From Bacteroides pyogenes (GTDB taxonomy: Bacteria; Bacteroidota; Bacteroidia; Bacteroidales; Bacteroidaceae): a DNA stretch of 64,000 bases. Positions 1 to 7,976 of this stretch are shown here, one piece after another. The translations under genes and the position numbers were made by a program. Numbering within the stretch: the first letter of the stretch is position 1; each line of letters starts with the position of its first letter. The notes below the pieces were generated by a model. That model worked only from the letters and a program-made list of their open reading frames with translations, did not search any database and was not told where the DNA came from. The stretch lies in assembly GCF_014196225.1 (NCBI RefSeq), contig NZ_JACIDI010000010.1, positions 62,001 through 126,000 on the forward strand, written 5' to 3'.

Positions 1-11
1 GCTAAACGCCC
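1..11 (-). tRNA. tRNA-Val, 5' end only, cut by window edge
   Basis: The first 11 bases, read on the minus strand, match the first 11 bases of the complete tRNA-Val at 49-126 (GGGCGTTTAGC). This is the start of a second tandem copy about 37 bases downstream of the first. The anticodon lies outside the window, so valine is inferred from identity of the acceptor and D-stem start. Confidence 0.7.
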
Positions 12-48
12 GTCTTTTATATGATTCGGAAGTGCATCAGGATTTTCT

Positions 49-126
49 TGGTGGGCGTTGACGGATTCGAACCGCCGACCCTCTGCTTGTAAGGCAGATG
101 CTCTGAACCAGCTGAGCTAAACGCCC
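49..126 (-). tRNA. tRNA-Val (anticodon UAC), CCA encoded
   Basis: The minus strand gives a complete cloverleaf. The acceptor stem GGGCGTT pairs with AACGCCC, followed by discriminator A and an encoded CCA. The anticodon loop CUUACAA carries UAC, which reads valine GUN codons. The T arm carries the GGTTCGAATCC motif. The mature body is 52-126 and the CCA is at 49-51. It is the first gene of a tandem tRNA unit whose next copy starts at position 11. Confidence 0.95.
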
Positions 127-151
127 GTACACTTCCGTTTCAAAAGCGATG

Positions 152-182
152 CAAAGGTACGGCATTTTTTGGATCCTGCAAG
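152..182 (-). promoter_or_regulatory. Promoter of the tRNA-Val unit
   Basis: On the minus strand TACCTTTG (152-159) matches the Bacteroides -7 consensus TAnnTTTG. CTTG at 179-182, 19 bases upstream, is one mismatch from the -33 TTTG. Transcription would start about 20 bases before the tRNA. Confidence 0.65.
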
Positions 183-423
183 TATTTTACTTATTATTTT
201 TTCTATTTTTTTGTTTCAAGAAAAAACAGTGTTGATTTTCAGCAGAAAACAAAGTTCTTTTTTTTTGCAAGTCAATAAAGAAGTAAAATGCCACAGCAAG
301 AAGCAGAGTGCCCACAAAGCGAAGCGCAGGTGTTTACAAAACAAAAGCATTTAAAATAAGGCTTTGCTTCGCAATAGCTAACGGATTTGTTTAATGTTTT
401 ATTTCGTCTGCCGACCGTGTTTT

Positions 424-493
424 ATTCGTCTCTCGTCTGTGTTTTATTCGTCTGCCGTTCGGGAGACGAATAAAACACAGACGAGAGACGAAT
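424..493. repeat. 70-bp hairpin with perfect 30-bp arms
   Basis: Bases 424-453 are an exact reverse complement of 464-493, separated by a 10-base loop. Each arm contains TTTTATTCGTCT, and a related segment (TTTTATTTCGTCTGCCG) also occurs just upstream near 394-411, so the arms look built from a short repeated motif. It lies about 35 bases after the stop of the minus-strand acetyltransferase gene and could end its transcript, but no long U tract follows. The rest of 183-529 is AT-rich, with no convincing gene. Confidence 0.8.
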
Positions 494-529
494 TGATTCT
501 TGCAACAAAAGCAATTAAGTATCGTTATT

Positions 530-1084
530 TTAAGGAGTATTCTTGCGAATGACACGGGCAGGGTTTCCTACCGCTACGCTGTCGGAGGGAATGTCTTTCG
601 TCACTACACTTCCCGCACCGATCACGCAACGGTCGCCGATGGTCACTCCGGGACAAATGATCGCTCCTCCCCCAATCCAGCAATCCGCTCCTATGGTTAC
701 CGGGAAAGCGTATTCACCGGAGGTTCTCCGTTGCAAATGATCCATCGGATGATGTGGCGTGTAGATTTGTACCGAAGGGCCTATCAGGGTATAACTGCCG
801 ACAGTGATGTACGCACCGTCTAAAAAAGTACAATTAGCATTGACGAACACATGTTCGCCCAACTTGATTCCATCTCCATGATCGCAGTAGAAAGGCGGAA
901 AGATAACCGAAGTGGCGGGAATGCCGGGAACCAATTCTTCCAACAGACCGCGATAAGCCTCATCATACGTACTCAGTCCGCGCATTCGTGCCAATAGTTT
1001 TTTGGCACGTTCAAAACGTCGCTGCAGTTCCGGGTCGGACATATCCGCCAACTCCCCATTGCGCATTTTCTCCGGTTCAGTCAT
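530..1084 (-). CDS. Sugar O-acetyltransferase, maltose/galactoside (LacA/Maa) family
   Basis: The 184-residue protein is a left-handed beta-helix acyltransferase that would move acetyl from acetyl-CoA to a sugar hydroxyl in the cytoplasm. The N-terminal Mac domain (MTEPEKMRNGELADMSDPEL) is typical of maltose acetyltransferases. The middle carries hexapeptide turns, and YTPHHPMD holds the expected catalytic histidine. The C-terminal VAVGNPARVIR is the family signature. The open frame extends further upstream, but ATG at 1084 is chosen: it begins four bases after the yaaA stop and has GGAGG just upstream. It is probably co-transcribed with yaaA. The physiological sugar is not evident. Confidence 0.9.
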   Translation of the reverse strand: MTEPEKMRNGELADMSDPELQRRFERAKKLLARMRGLSTYDEAYRGLLEELVPGIPATSVIFPPFYCDHGDGIKLGEHVFVNANCTFLDGAYITVGSYTLIGPSVQIYTPHHPMDHLQRRTSGEYAFPVTIGADCWIGGGAIICPGVTIGDRCVIGAGSVVTKDIPSDSVAVGNPARVIRKNTP

Positions 1085-1088
1085 ACCT

Positions 1089-1862
1089 TCATCCTCCATA
1101 TCCATTAGTAAATACAAATTCTCGCTCCGACGACAAACGTTCATTATATTCAAAGCCCTCCCAGACGAAACGTTTCAATTCTTCGGGCGATTCAATCCGG
1201 TTCTTTAAGATGTAGCGGGCCATTTCACCCCTCGACATTTTGGTATACACCACTACAGTAGCCAACTTGCCGTTTTTCCAGACATGAAACTCGGGAGTGA
1301 CGACACGCACTTCGCTTTCTACGCGCTTCCAGTCGAACAAGCCTCGCATCTCGTCGCTCGCCAGATTGCAGAGCACCCCTCCCACCCGCTTGATGTCGTC
1401 GATAAACACATCAGTCAGACGCTCCCGCCAATAGGCAAACAACGTCCGATTGCCCAACTCAGGCAACACTGCGTCCCCCTCCAACCGGTAAAGCCTGATA
1501 GCATCCAGCGGACGAAGCAATCCGTAGCAGAAAGAAGTCAGCCGCAAATGCTCTTGCACATATTCGAAATCATCCGCCGAGAAATCTCTCGGATTCAACC
1601 TTTTGAAAACAATCCCCGTATATGCCAGCAAGGCAGGAAGTTCGCGCACTCCCTCGGCATGAAACTGTTGATAACGTTTGTAATTTTCGACAGCAATTTT
1701 GGCATTCACCCGCAACAACCGCTCCAGCTCTTGCACGGAAAGCTGCGACATCTGCAGGGCGACTGCGGCAGCCTCTTTCCGAAAGCGGGGCGTGGTGATG
1801 AAAGGAGTCTTTTGCTTCGAAGCATCGCTCATCGTTTTGGCGCAAGATAATAGTATCAGCAT
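1089..1862 (-). CDS. yaaA: YaaA family peroxide stress protein (UPF0246)
   Basis: The 257-residue cytoplasmic protein matches YaaA in length and pattern: N-terminal MLILLSCAKTM, central YTGIVFKRLNP, YGLLRPLDAIRLYRLE, the NLASDE segment, and C-terminal RYILKNRIESPEELKRF. In E. coli YaaA lowers free iron and limits oxidative DNA damage during peroxide stress; its biochemical activity is linked to DNA binding. A Bacteroides-type promoter lies 30-60 bases upstream. The acetyltransferase gene follows four bases after its stop, so the two probably form an operon. The assignment is by whole-protein similarity. Confidence 0.9.
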   Translation of the reverse strand: MLILLSCAKTMSDASKQKTPFITTPRFRKEAAAVALQMSQLSVQELERLLRVNAKIAVENYKRYQQFHAEGVRELPALLAYTGIVFKRLNPRDFSADDFEYVQEHLRLTSFCYGLLRPLDAIRLYRLEGDAVLPELGNRTLFAYWRERLTDVFIDDIKRVGGVLCNLASDEMRGLFDWKRVESEVRVVTPEFHVWKNGKLATVVVYTKMSRGEMARYILKNRIESPEELKRFVWEGFEYNERLSSEREFVFTNGYGG

Positions 1863-1891
1863 GATTGGCTATGTTTAAAAAGTTTGAATAG

Positions 1892-1921
1892 CAAAAATAA
1901 GCTAATAATTTCAGCTTCAAA
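1892..1921 (-). promoter_or_regulatory. Promoter of yaaA
   Basis: On the minus strand TATTTTTG (1892-1899) fits the -7 TAnnTTTG and TTTG at 1918-1921 fits the -33, with 18 bases between. It lies just upstream of the yaaA ATG at 1862. Confidence 0.6.
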
Positions 1922-1990
1922 TGGCAAGTACCGGAATTATGCCTATTTTAGCCGCTTAATTAATAACAAATAACATTATTCGTTGATTAC

Positions 1991-3997
1991 ATGAAAAACC
2001 GAAAAACTATTACCAAAGCTTTTATTCTGAGCGTATTTCTCAGCTTTACCGGCAGCCTCGCCTGTGCTGCTGTCAACCCGAAACCTTTTGCCGTCCCCGA
2101 ACTGAAAGAATGGAAAGGCGGAAAAGGAATATTTACCCCTGCGCCCGAAATGCGTATTGTAGTATCCGGAAAATCATCGGCAGAACTCCTGCGCATCGCT
2201 CGCATGCTTTCAGAAGATTACGGGACTATGTTCGGCGTCAAGCCCGGCGTTGATGAAGGGAAAGCCCGTCCCGGAGATATTCTCCTCACACTGACTTCCG
2301 ACAAGCAGTTGGGCGAAGAGGGTTACCGGATGAAAATAACCGACCGCGTGACTATTTCGGCACCCACCGCACAAGGTGTCTACTGGGGAACCCGCACTTT
2401 GCTGCAACTTTCTGAACAAACGGACAATCGGGAACTGCCGCAGGGAGAGATAAGAGACTTTCCCGACTACCGGATGCGTGGTTTCATGATCGACTGCGGA
2501 CGGAAGTTCATCCCCATGAGCTATCTGAAAGATCTTGTAAAGGTGATGGCGTATTATAAAATGAATACTTTGCAGGTGCACCTGAACGACAACGGATTCA
2601 AGCAGTTTTTCAACAACGACTGGGCAAAGACATACGCAGCTTTCCGCCTCGAGTCGGAAACTTATCCGGGACTGACTGCCCGTGACGGTTCATACTCGAA
2701 AGCCGAGTTCAAAGAGTTCCAGCACGAAGCGGCGGCGCAATTCGTAGAAATCATTCCCGAAATCGACGTACCCGCCCATTCGCTGGCCTTCACTCACTAC
2801 AAACCGGAAATCGGAAGCAAGGAATACGGGATGGATCACTTGGATATTTTCAACCCTGAGACATTCAAGTTCGTCGACGGGCTGTTCAAGGAGTATTTAT
2901 CGGGGCCCGAACCCGTGTTCACAGGCAAGCGTGTACACATCGGAACTGACGAATATTCGAATGCCAAGAAAGAAGTGGTGGAGCAGTTCCGTGCATTCAC
3001 CGACCACTACATCCGTTATGTGGAAAGTTTCGGCAAGCAAGCGGTGGTTTGGGGAGCGCTCACACATGCCAAAGGAGATACGCCCGTAAAATCGGAAAAT
3101 GTAGTAATGGGTGCATGGTATAACGGATATGCCGATCCGAGAGAGATGATAAAACAAGGCTACCAGCTTATCAGTATACCCGACGGAATGGTTTACATCG
3201 TACCGATGGCAGGATATTATCAGGACTACCTCAACGAAGCCTATCTGTATAAGGAATGGACTCCCGCACGCATCGGCAAAGAGGTGTTCGAAGAAAAAGA
3301 TCCGAATATTCTGGGCGGCATGTTTGCTGTATGGAATGACCATGCAGGCAATGGAGTATCAGTGAAAGATATTCACCATCGTGTGTTCCCCGCCTTGCAA
3401 ACTCTCTCGGTGAAGATGTGGACCGGCGCAAAGACCGGCTTGCCCTTCGAAGCGTACGGTGACAAACGACACCTATTGAGCGAAGCTCCGGGAGTAAACC
3501 AGTTGGCACGCATCGGTACAGAAAGAAGTTTGGTGTACGAACAGTCTGCCGTTGCTCCGGAAAGCCGGTCGCCATATCCGGAGATAGGCTACAATTACAC
3601 CGTCAGCTTCGACATTGAAGGGATGGCAGAGCAACCGAGCGCAGAGTTGTTCCGTTCTGAAAATGCCGTATTCTATCTCTCCGACCCCATTCGTGGAATG
3701 ATGGGATTTGCACGTGACGGTTATCTGGACACGTTTGCCTATAAAGTGAACCCGGGAGAAAAAGCGAACATCCGCATTGAAGGTACCAATAAGGGAGTGA
3801 CGCTGTTTGTCGACGGAAAGGTGAAAGAGAAGATGGAAGTGGAGAAACGCATTTTCAACGGAGGCAAAGATGCAATGTATTATCTGCCCACACTGGTTTT
3901 CCCATTGCAGAAAGCGGGCAGTTTCAACAGTAAAATCAGCAACCTGAAAGTATACAACTACTGCATCGGAAACACTGAAAAGCAAACGGATAAGTAA
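1991..3997 (+). CDS. Secreted beta-N-acetylhexosaminidase, glycoside hydrolase family 20
   Basis: The 668-residue protein starts with a hydrophobic signal (residues 5-27; LACAA could be a signal peptidase I site or a weak lipobox). Residues about 30-150 form the GH20b N-terminal domain. The catalytic barrel follows, with RMRGFMIDCGRKF, LQVHLNDNG and the catalytic pair in VHIGTDEYSN (D320-E321). It would remove terminal GlcNAc/GalNAc from host or microbial glycans in the periplasm or at the cell surface. Residues about 540-660 look like a concanavalin/LamG-like carbohydrate-binding domain. The conserved Asp-Glu pair suggests an active enzyme. It stands alone, divergent from yaaA; no SusCD pair lies beside it. 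Confidence 0.9.
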   Translation: MKNRKTITKAFILSVFLSFTGSLACAAVNPKPFAVPELKEWKGGKGIFTPAPEMRIVVSGKSSAELLRIARMLSEDYGTMFGVKPGVDEGKARPGDILLTLTSDKQLGEEGYRMKITDRVTISAPTAQGVYWGTRTLLQLSEQTDNRELPQGEIRDFPDYRMRGFMIDCGRKFIPMSYLKDLVKVMAYYKMNTLQVHLNDNGFKQFFNNDWAKTYAAFRLESETYPGLTARDGSYSKAEFKEFQHEAAAQFVEIIPEIDVPAHSLAFTHYKPEIGSKEYGMDHLDIFNPETFKFVDGLFKEYLSGPEPVFTGKRVHIGTDEYSNAKKEVVEQFRAFTDHYIRYVESFGKQAVVWGALTHAKGDTPVKSENVVMGAWYNGYADPREMIKQGYQLISIPDGMVYIVPMAGYYQDYLNEAYLYKEWTPARIGKEVFEEKDPNILGGMFAVWNDHAGNGVSVKDIHHRVFPALQTLSVKMWTGAKTGLPFEAYGDKRHLLSEAPGVNQLARIGTERSLVYEQSAVAPESRSPYPEIGYNYTVSFDIEGMAEQPSAELFRSENAVFYLSDPIRGMMGFARDGYLDTFAYKVNPGEKANIRIEGTNKGVTLFVDGKVKEKMEVEKRIFNGGKDAMYYLPTLVFPLQKAGSFNSKISNLKVYNYCIGNTEKQTDK

Positions 3998-4193
3998 GGA
4001 AGCCGGCATTCATCGACAATCGCCGAAGGCAGTTATCACGCAGGACTTTCTTCATAAAGACTTCGTATAGCAGCTTCGCGGTTAAATAGAGAATGCAACA
4101 AAGCTTCTCAGAAGAGAAAACCCGGAAGCCTTTGTCCCTGTCTAAAAGAGAAAATCAGAATCGCATAGAGTAAACTCTTTTTAAAACAACAAC

Positions 4194-4242
4194 CCCCTTG
4201 TTTAGCTTTACATGGATTGCAGGTTAAGGCTAAAACAAGGGG
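4194..4242. repeat. Dispersed intergenic stem (diverged copy at 9375-9422)
   Basis: CCCCTTGTTTAGC (4194-4206) pairs with GCTAAAACAAGGGG (4229-4242) with one bulge. A similar stem of the same length and loop size, with similar flanks (CTGCCAAAT versus CGGCAAAT), lies at 9375-9422. Both sit in a gap between converging genes. The 3998-4408 gap holds only this stem and the hairpin that follows it; no gene is seen. Confidence 0.6.
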
Positions 4243-4275
4243 ATTGTTATATTTCAATCTGCCAAATCACAAGTA

Positions 4276-4308
4276 AGGCTGTCTCATGTTTCAACTCTGA
4301 GACAGCCT
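4276..4308. terminator. Hairpin between GH20 and carB 3' ends
   Basis: AGGCTGTCTCA (4276-4286) is the exact reverse complement of TGAGACAGCCT (4298-4308) across an 11-base loop. It lies between converging genes and is a likely bidirectional terminator, although the U tracts are poor. Confidence 0.5.
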
Positions 4309-4408
4309 ACCGATTTTGTGAAAGGAACGTTCAGCACCACTCTTATATTATAAGGAGACTTCCCAAACAGTTCCTTTATGCTCTTTTTTATTGTTCTTGT
4401 TTTCCTGA

Positions 4409-7400
4409 CTACTTATACTCTTGCCAGCTCTTAATCTGGATATCCTCCTGCTTCAGTTCACAGAAAGCTTCGATAAAGGCACTCGCCAGACGAGCGTTCG
4501 TAATCAGCGGAATGTTATGGTCGATTGCTCCGCGGCGGATACGGTAACCGTTGGTCAGCTCGCGCTTCGTATGATTCTTCGGGATATTGACAATCAAATC
4601 AAATTTATGGTCGGCTATCATCTTCATCACATTGTTTTCCGCTCCCGCTTTCTCATCAGGCCAATAAACCGGTGTAGTATCTACGCCGTGGGCATTCAGG
4701 AAAGCGGCCGTTCCTGCAGTTCCGTAAATCCGGTAACCTTTGGCGGCAAGCATACGGCTGGCATCGAGCAGATCGACTTTCGACTTCACCGCACCGGAAG
4801 AAAACATCACCGCCTTTTCGGGAATGGTGAATCCGGTAGCAATCATGGCATTGAGCAACGCTTCCGAAAAGTCGTCGCCGATACATCCCACCTCGCCGGT
4901 AGAAGACATGTCTACACCCAGCACAGGATCGGCATTGTGCAGACGGGAGAAAGAGAACTGAGAAGCTTTCACTCCGATCCAGTCGATATCGAATGCCGAT
5001 TTATCCGGACGAGTGTAAGGAGCGTCAAGCATGATTCGCGTAGCCGTTTCGATGAAATTGCGCTTCAGTACTTTCGACACAAACGGAAAACTGCGAGAAG
5101 CACGCAGGTTGCATTCTATCACCTTCACCTCGTTGTTGCGGGCAAGAAACTGAATATTGAACGGCCCCGAGATATTCAGTTCTTTCGCTATCTGACGGCT
5201 GATTTTCTTGATGCGACGGGCAGTGGCGAAGTAAATCTTCTGCGCAGGGAACACCAGCGTGGCATCACCGGAGTGTACGCCGGCAAACTCTACGTGTTCG
5301 GAGATGGCATATTCTACCACCTCACCGTTCTGCGCCACGGCGTCGAACTCAATCTCTTTCGTATTTTCGAGGAATTGCGAAACCACCACCGGGTATTCTT
5401 TCGACACTTCGGCAGCCATCTTCAAGAAGTTCTCCAATTCTTCGTCATCGTAGCAGACGTTCATCGCCGCACCCGAAAGCACATAAGAAGGGCGAACCAG
5501 AACAGGATATCCTACCTTGTCAACAAAATCTTTCACATCTTCGAGGCTGGTAAGCTCCTGCCATGCCGGCTGATCGATACCGAGCTGATCGAGCATCGCC
5601 GAGAATTTGTTGCGGTTTTCGGCACGGTCGATAGAGAGTGGAGAAGTTCCGAGCACCGGCACAGACTGGCGATACAGCTTCATGGCAAGATTGTTCGGAA
5701 TCTGTCCGCCCACAGAAACAATTACCCCACGGGGCTGCTCAAGGTCGATTACATCGAGCACACGTTCGAAAGAAAGCTCGTCGAAATAGAGCCGGTCGCA
5801 CATATCATAGTCGGTAGATACGGTTTCCGGATTATAGTTGATCATGATCGACTTATAGCCCAGTTTACGTGCGGTTTGCACGGCATTCACCGAACACCAG
5901 TCAAACTCAACGGAGCTACCGATGCGGTAAGCGCCGGAACCCAGCACGACTACCGATTTCTCATTTTTATAATAATTCACGTCATACCCTTCCACCGCAT
6001 ACGTCATATACAAATAGTTGGTCAGTTCGGGATGTTCCGAAGCTACGGTGTTGATGCGTTTCACTGCAGGAAGCACACCCAACGCTTTACGATGCGCGCG
6101 CACCATCAGGTTTTCCTTTTCCATATTCGTTGCCGGATTCAGCACGAAGCGGGCAATCTGGAAGTCGGAGAAGCCGAGCACCTTAGCCTGACGCATCACG
6201 TCAGCCGGTATGTCTTCCACTTTGTTGTAGGCAGACAGCTTCTCTTTATAGTCTACAATGTTTTTCAGCTTGCCGAGGAACCAGGGATCGATCTTCGTCA
6301 GCTCGTGGATACGCTCGATAGTATATCCCTCTTCCAACGCCTGCGCCAGAGCGAAAATACGCAAGTCGGTAGGGCATGAAAGCTCTTTCTCCAAATCATC
6401 GAAACGCACTCCGTTATTACCTACGAAGCCGTGCATTCCCTGTCCGATCATGCGCAAACCTTTCTGGATGATTTCTTCAAACGAACGTCCGATAGACATG
6501 ATCTCGCCTACCGACTTCATGCTGGAGCCGATTTCGCGCGATACTCCGGCAAACTTTGTCAAGTCCCAGCGCGGAATTTTGCAAATATAATAATCGAGTT
6601 GCGGAGCCACATAAGCAGAATTCGGCGTTCCCATCTCGCCGATCTGATCGAGCGTGTATCCGAGAGCCACCTTGGCGGCGACAAAAGCCAGCGGATATCC
6701 GGTAGCCTTCGAAGCCAACGCCGAAGAACGGCTCAGGCGGGCGTTCACTTCAATCACACGATAGTCATCGGTTTCGGAATTGAACGCATACTGAATGTTA
6801 CATTCGCCTACAATACCCAGATGCCGGATACATTTGGTAGACAATTCCTGAAGCATCTTCAGCTCCTTGTCGTCGAGCGAACAGGTGGGGGCTACCACTA
6901 TCGACTCTCCGGTATGGATGCCGAGCGGATCGAAATTCTCCATGCTCGCCACCGTGAAGCAATGGTCGTTAGCATCGCGGATGACTTCGAACTCTATCTC
7001 TTTCCATCCTTTCAACGACTCTTCCACCAATATCTGTTTCGAAAAAGCAAAAGCGCTTTCCGCCAGTTTGACAAACTCCTCCTTGTCGCGGCAGATACCG
7101 CTACCCAGTCCGCCAAGCGCATAAGCCGAACGAACCATCACGGGAAATCCGATACGCTCGGCAGCTTCAATGGCATCTTTCATATTCTCTACCGCTTGGC
7201 TGACAGGAGTCTTCATGCCTATTTCATCCAGCTTTTTCACAAACAAGTCGCGGTCTTCGGTATACATAATGGCTTCTACCGAGGTTCCCAACACTTTCAC
7301 TCCATACTTGTCGAGAACGCCTTTGGTGTAGAGTTCGGCACCGCAATTCAGGGCCGTTTGCCCACCAAACGCCAACAGGATGCCGTCCGGACGCTCTTTC

Positions 7401-7630
7401 TTTATAATTTCTTCTACGAAATAAGTAGTCACGGGAAGGAAATAAACTTTATCGGCAATCCCCTCCGAAGTCTGAATGGTGGCGATATTCGGATTGACCA
7501 ATACCGAACTGATACCTTCTTCTTTCAACGCCTTGAGCGCTTGCGAGCCGGAGTAGTCGAACTCACCGGCCTGTCCGATTTTAAGAGCCCCGGAACCTAA
7601 CACGAGGACTTTCTTCATTTCCTTTTCCAT
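4409..7630 (-). CDS. carB: Carbamoyl-phosphate synthase large subunit
   Basis: The 1073-residue protein is the full-length synthase subunit. It makes carbamoyl phosphate from bicarbonate, ATP and ammonia channelled from the CarA glutaminase, for pyrimidines and arginine. It has two homologous ATP-grasp halves: the first begins KKVLVLGSGALKIGQAGEFDYSG and the second near residue 560 with VVLGSGAYRIGSSVEFDW. A C-terminal MGS-like allosteric domain (about 940-1073) follows, where UMP/IMP/ornithine effectors bind in relatives. ATG at 7630 is preferred over the in-frame ATG 12 bases downstream because Bacteroides homologues carry a similar short N-terminal extension. carA is not adjacent. A leader peptide and intrinsic terminator upstream (7672-7821) suggest attenuation by pyrimidine supply. 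Confidence 0.97.
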   Translation of the reverse strand: MEKEMKKVLVLGSGALKIGQAGEFDYSGSQALKALKEEGISSVLVNPNIATIQTSEGIADKVYFLPVTTYFVEEIIKKERPDGILLAFGGQTALNCGAELYTKGVLDKYGVKVLGTSVEAIMYTEDRDLFVKKLDEIGMKTPVSQAVENMKDAIEAAERIGFPVMVRSAYALGGLGSGICRDKEEFVKLAESAFAFSKQILVEESLKGWKEIEFEVIRDANDHCFTVASMENFDPLGIHTGESIVVAPTCSLDDKELKMLQELSTKCIRHLGIVGECNIQYAFNSETDDYRVIEVNARLSRSSALASKATGYPLAFVAAKVALGYTLDQIGEMGTPNSAYVAPQLDYYICKIPRWDLTKFAGVSREIGSSMKSVGEIMSIGRSFEEIIQKGLRMIGQGMHGFVGNNGVRFDDLEKELSCPTDLRIFALAQALEEGYTIERIHELTKIDPWFLGKLKNIVDYKEKLSAYNKVEDIPADVMRQAKVLGFSDFQIARFVLNPATNMEKENLMVRAHRKALGVLPAVKRINTVASEHPELTNYLYMTYAVEGYDVNYYKNEKSVVVLGSGAYRIGSSVEFDWCSVNAVQTARKLGYKSIMINYNPETVSTDYDMCDRLYFDELSFERVLDVIDLEQPRGVIVSVGGQIPNNLAMKLYRQSVPVLGTSPLSIDRAENRNKFSAMLDQLGIDQPAWQELTSLEDVKDFVDKVGYPVLVRPSYVLSGAAMNVCYDDEELENFLKMAAEVSKEYPVVVSQFLENTKEIEFDAVAQNGEVVEYAISEHVEFAGVHSGDATLVFPAQKIYFATARRIKKISRQIAKELNISGPFNIQFLARNNEVKVIECNLRASRSFPFVSKVLKRNFIETATRIMLDAPYTRPDKSAFDIDWIGVKASQFSFSRLHNADPVLGVDMSSTGEVGCIGDDFSEALLNAMIATGFTIPEKAVMFSSGAVKSKVDLLDASRMLAAKGYRIYGTAGTAAFLNAHGVDTTPVYWPDEKAGAENNVMKMIADHKFDLIVNIPKNHTKRELTNGYRIRRGAIDHNIPLITNARLASAFIEAFCELKQEDIQIKSWQEYK

Positions 7631-7671
7631 CTTTTTTTGTTATAAATATGTTTTATACCTAAGGTACATAT

Positions 7672-7710
7672 AAAAAAAATGCGTTACCCTTAAAGAAGGA
7701 CTAACGCATT
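7672..7710 (-). terminator. Intrinsic terminator in the carB leader (attenuator)
   Basis: On the minus strand AATGCGTTA (7702-7710) pairs perfectly with TAACGCATT (7678-7686). The loop holds a smaller CCTT/AAGG stem, and the hairpin is followed by an uninterrupted run of U. The only gene this strand reads into is carB, whose ATG is about 40 bases further on, and trpS diverges. The terminator therefore acts before carB rather than after another gene. The stop codon of the leader peptide lies inside the hairpin. Confidence 0.8.
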
Positions 7711-7821
7711 ACCAAAGAACTTACATATCGTTTTTTCAGAAAAAAAGAAGAAGCTTGCCGTATCCGGATAAAAATCGTCCGAATGGAGGTAATACTTACT
7801 TCTGACTTCCTGTTGATTCAT
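7690..7821 (-). CDS. Leader peptide of carB (pyrBI-type attenuator peptide)
   Basis: A 43-codon frame runs from ATG at 7821 to TAA at 7690-7692, inside the terminator loop. The peptide starts MNQQEVRSKYYLHSDDFYPD and contains a run of four Phe (residues 24-27) plus FF at 37-38; seven of 43 residues are Phe. The Phe run comes from a uridine-rich transcript tract (about 7737-7755). A short CGGA/TCCG hairpin precedes that tract. The predicted transcription start is only about 16 bases upstream of the ATG. Size, U-rich tract and stop within the terminator are the layout of E. coli pyrL/pyrBI, where low UTP stalls polymerase and lets a ribosome disrupt the terminator. The sequence itself is not related to PyrL. 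Function is inferred. Confidence 0.65.
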   Translation of the reverse strand: MNQQEVRSKYYLHSDDFYPDTASFFFFSEKTICKFFGNALVLL

Positions 7822-7843
7822 TCTCAGTTTTTCTTATTCGGCG

Positions 7844-7874
7844 CAAAGTAACGACTTTTTCCGCACATAGCAAA
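7844..7874 (-). promoter_or_regulatory. Promoter of the carB leader
   Basis: On the minus strand TTACTTTG (7844-7851) is a one-mismatch -7 element. TTTG (7871-7874) is 19 bases upstream. The start would be near 7837, giving a leader of roughly 165 nt up to the terminator. Confidence 0.55.
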
Positions 7875-7913
7875 AAGAAAGCCTTTCTTTTTCGCAAAAT
7901 GAAGTAAGACAGT

Positions 7914-7948
7914 TTTGGCGCTTCTTTCACTTTTTATGTCTATCTTTG
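7914..7948 (+). promoter_or_regulatory. Promoter of trpS
   Basis: TATCTTTG at 7941-7948 is a full -7 match. TTTG at 7914-7917 could be the -33 but is 23 bases away, longer than usual. The ATG of trpS is at 7977. Confidence 0.5.
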
Positions 7949-7976
7949 CGGTTCAATTATATAATAAGGTAATAAA

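Noticed and set aside
169-354. 61-codon frame near the tRNA genes
   Set aside because: Low-complexity Phe/Lys-rich translation in AT-rich DNA, no ribosome-binding site and no family resemblance.
4421-6379. 652-codon open frame antisense to carB
   Set aside because: It is a shadow of the high-GC third positions of carB. The product is His/Arg-rich without domains, while carB on the other strand is certain.
7690-7821. Phe-tRNA attenuation of carB through the Phe-rich leader
   Set aside because: carB has no tie to phenylalanine and the Phe codons coincide with a U tract, so the UTP-pausing model is preferred. It is not formally excluded, because no alternative antiterminator was folded.
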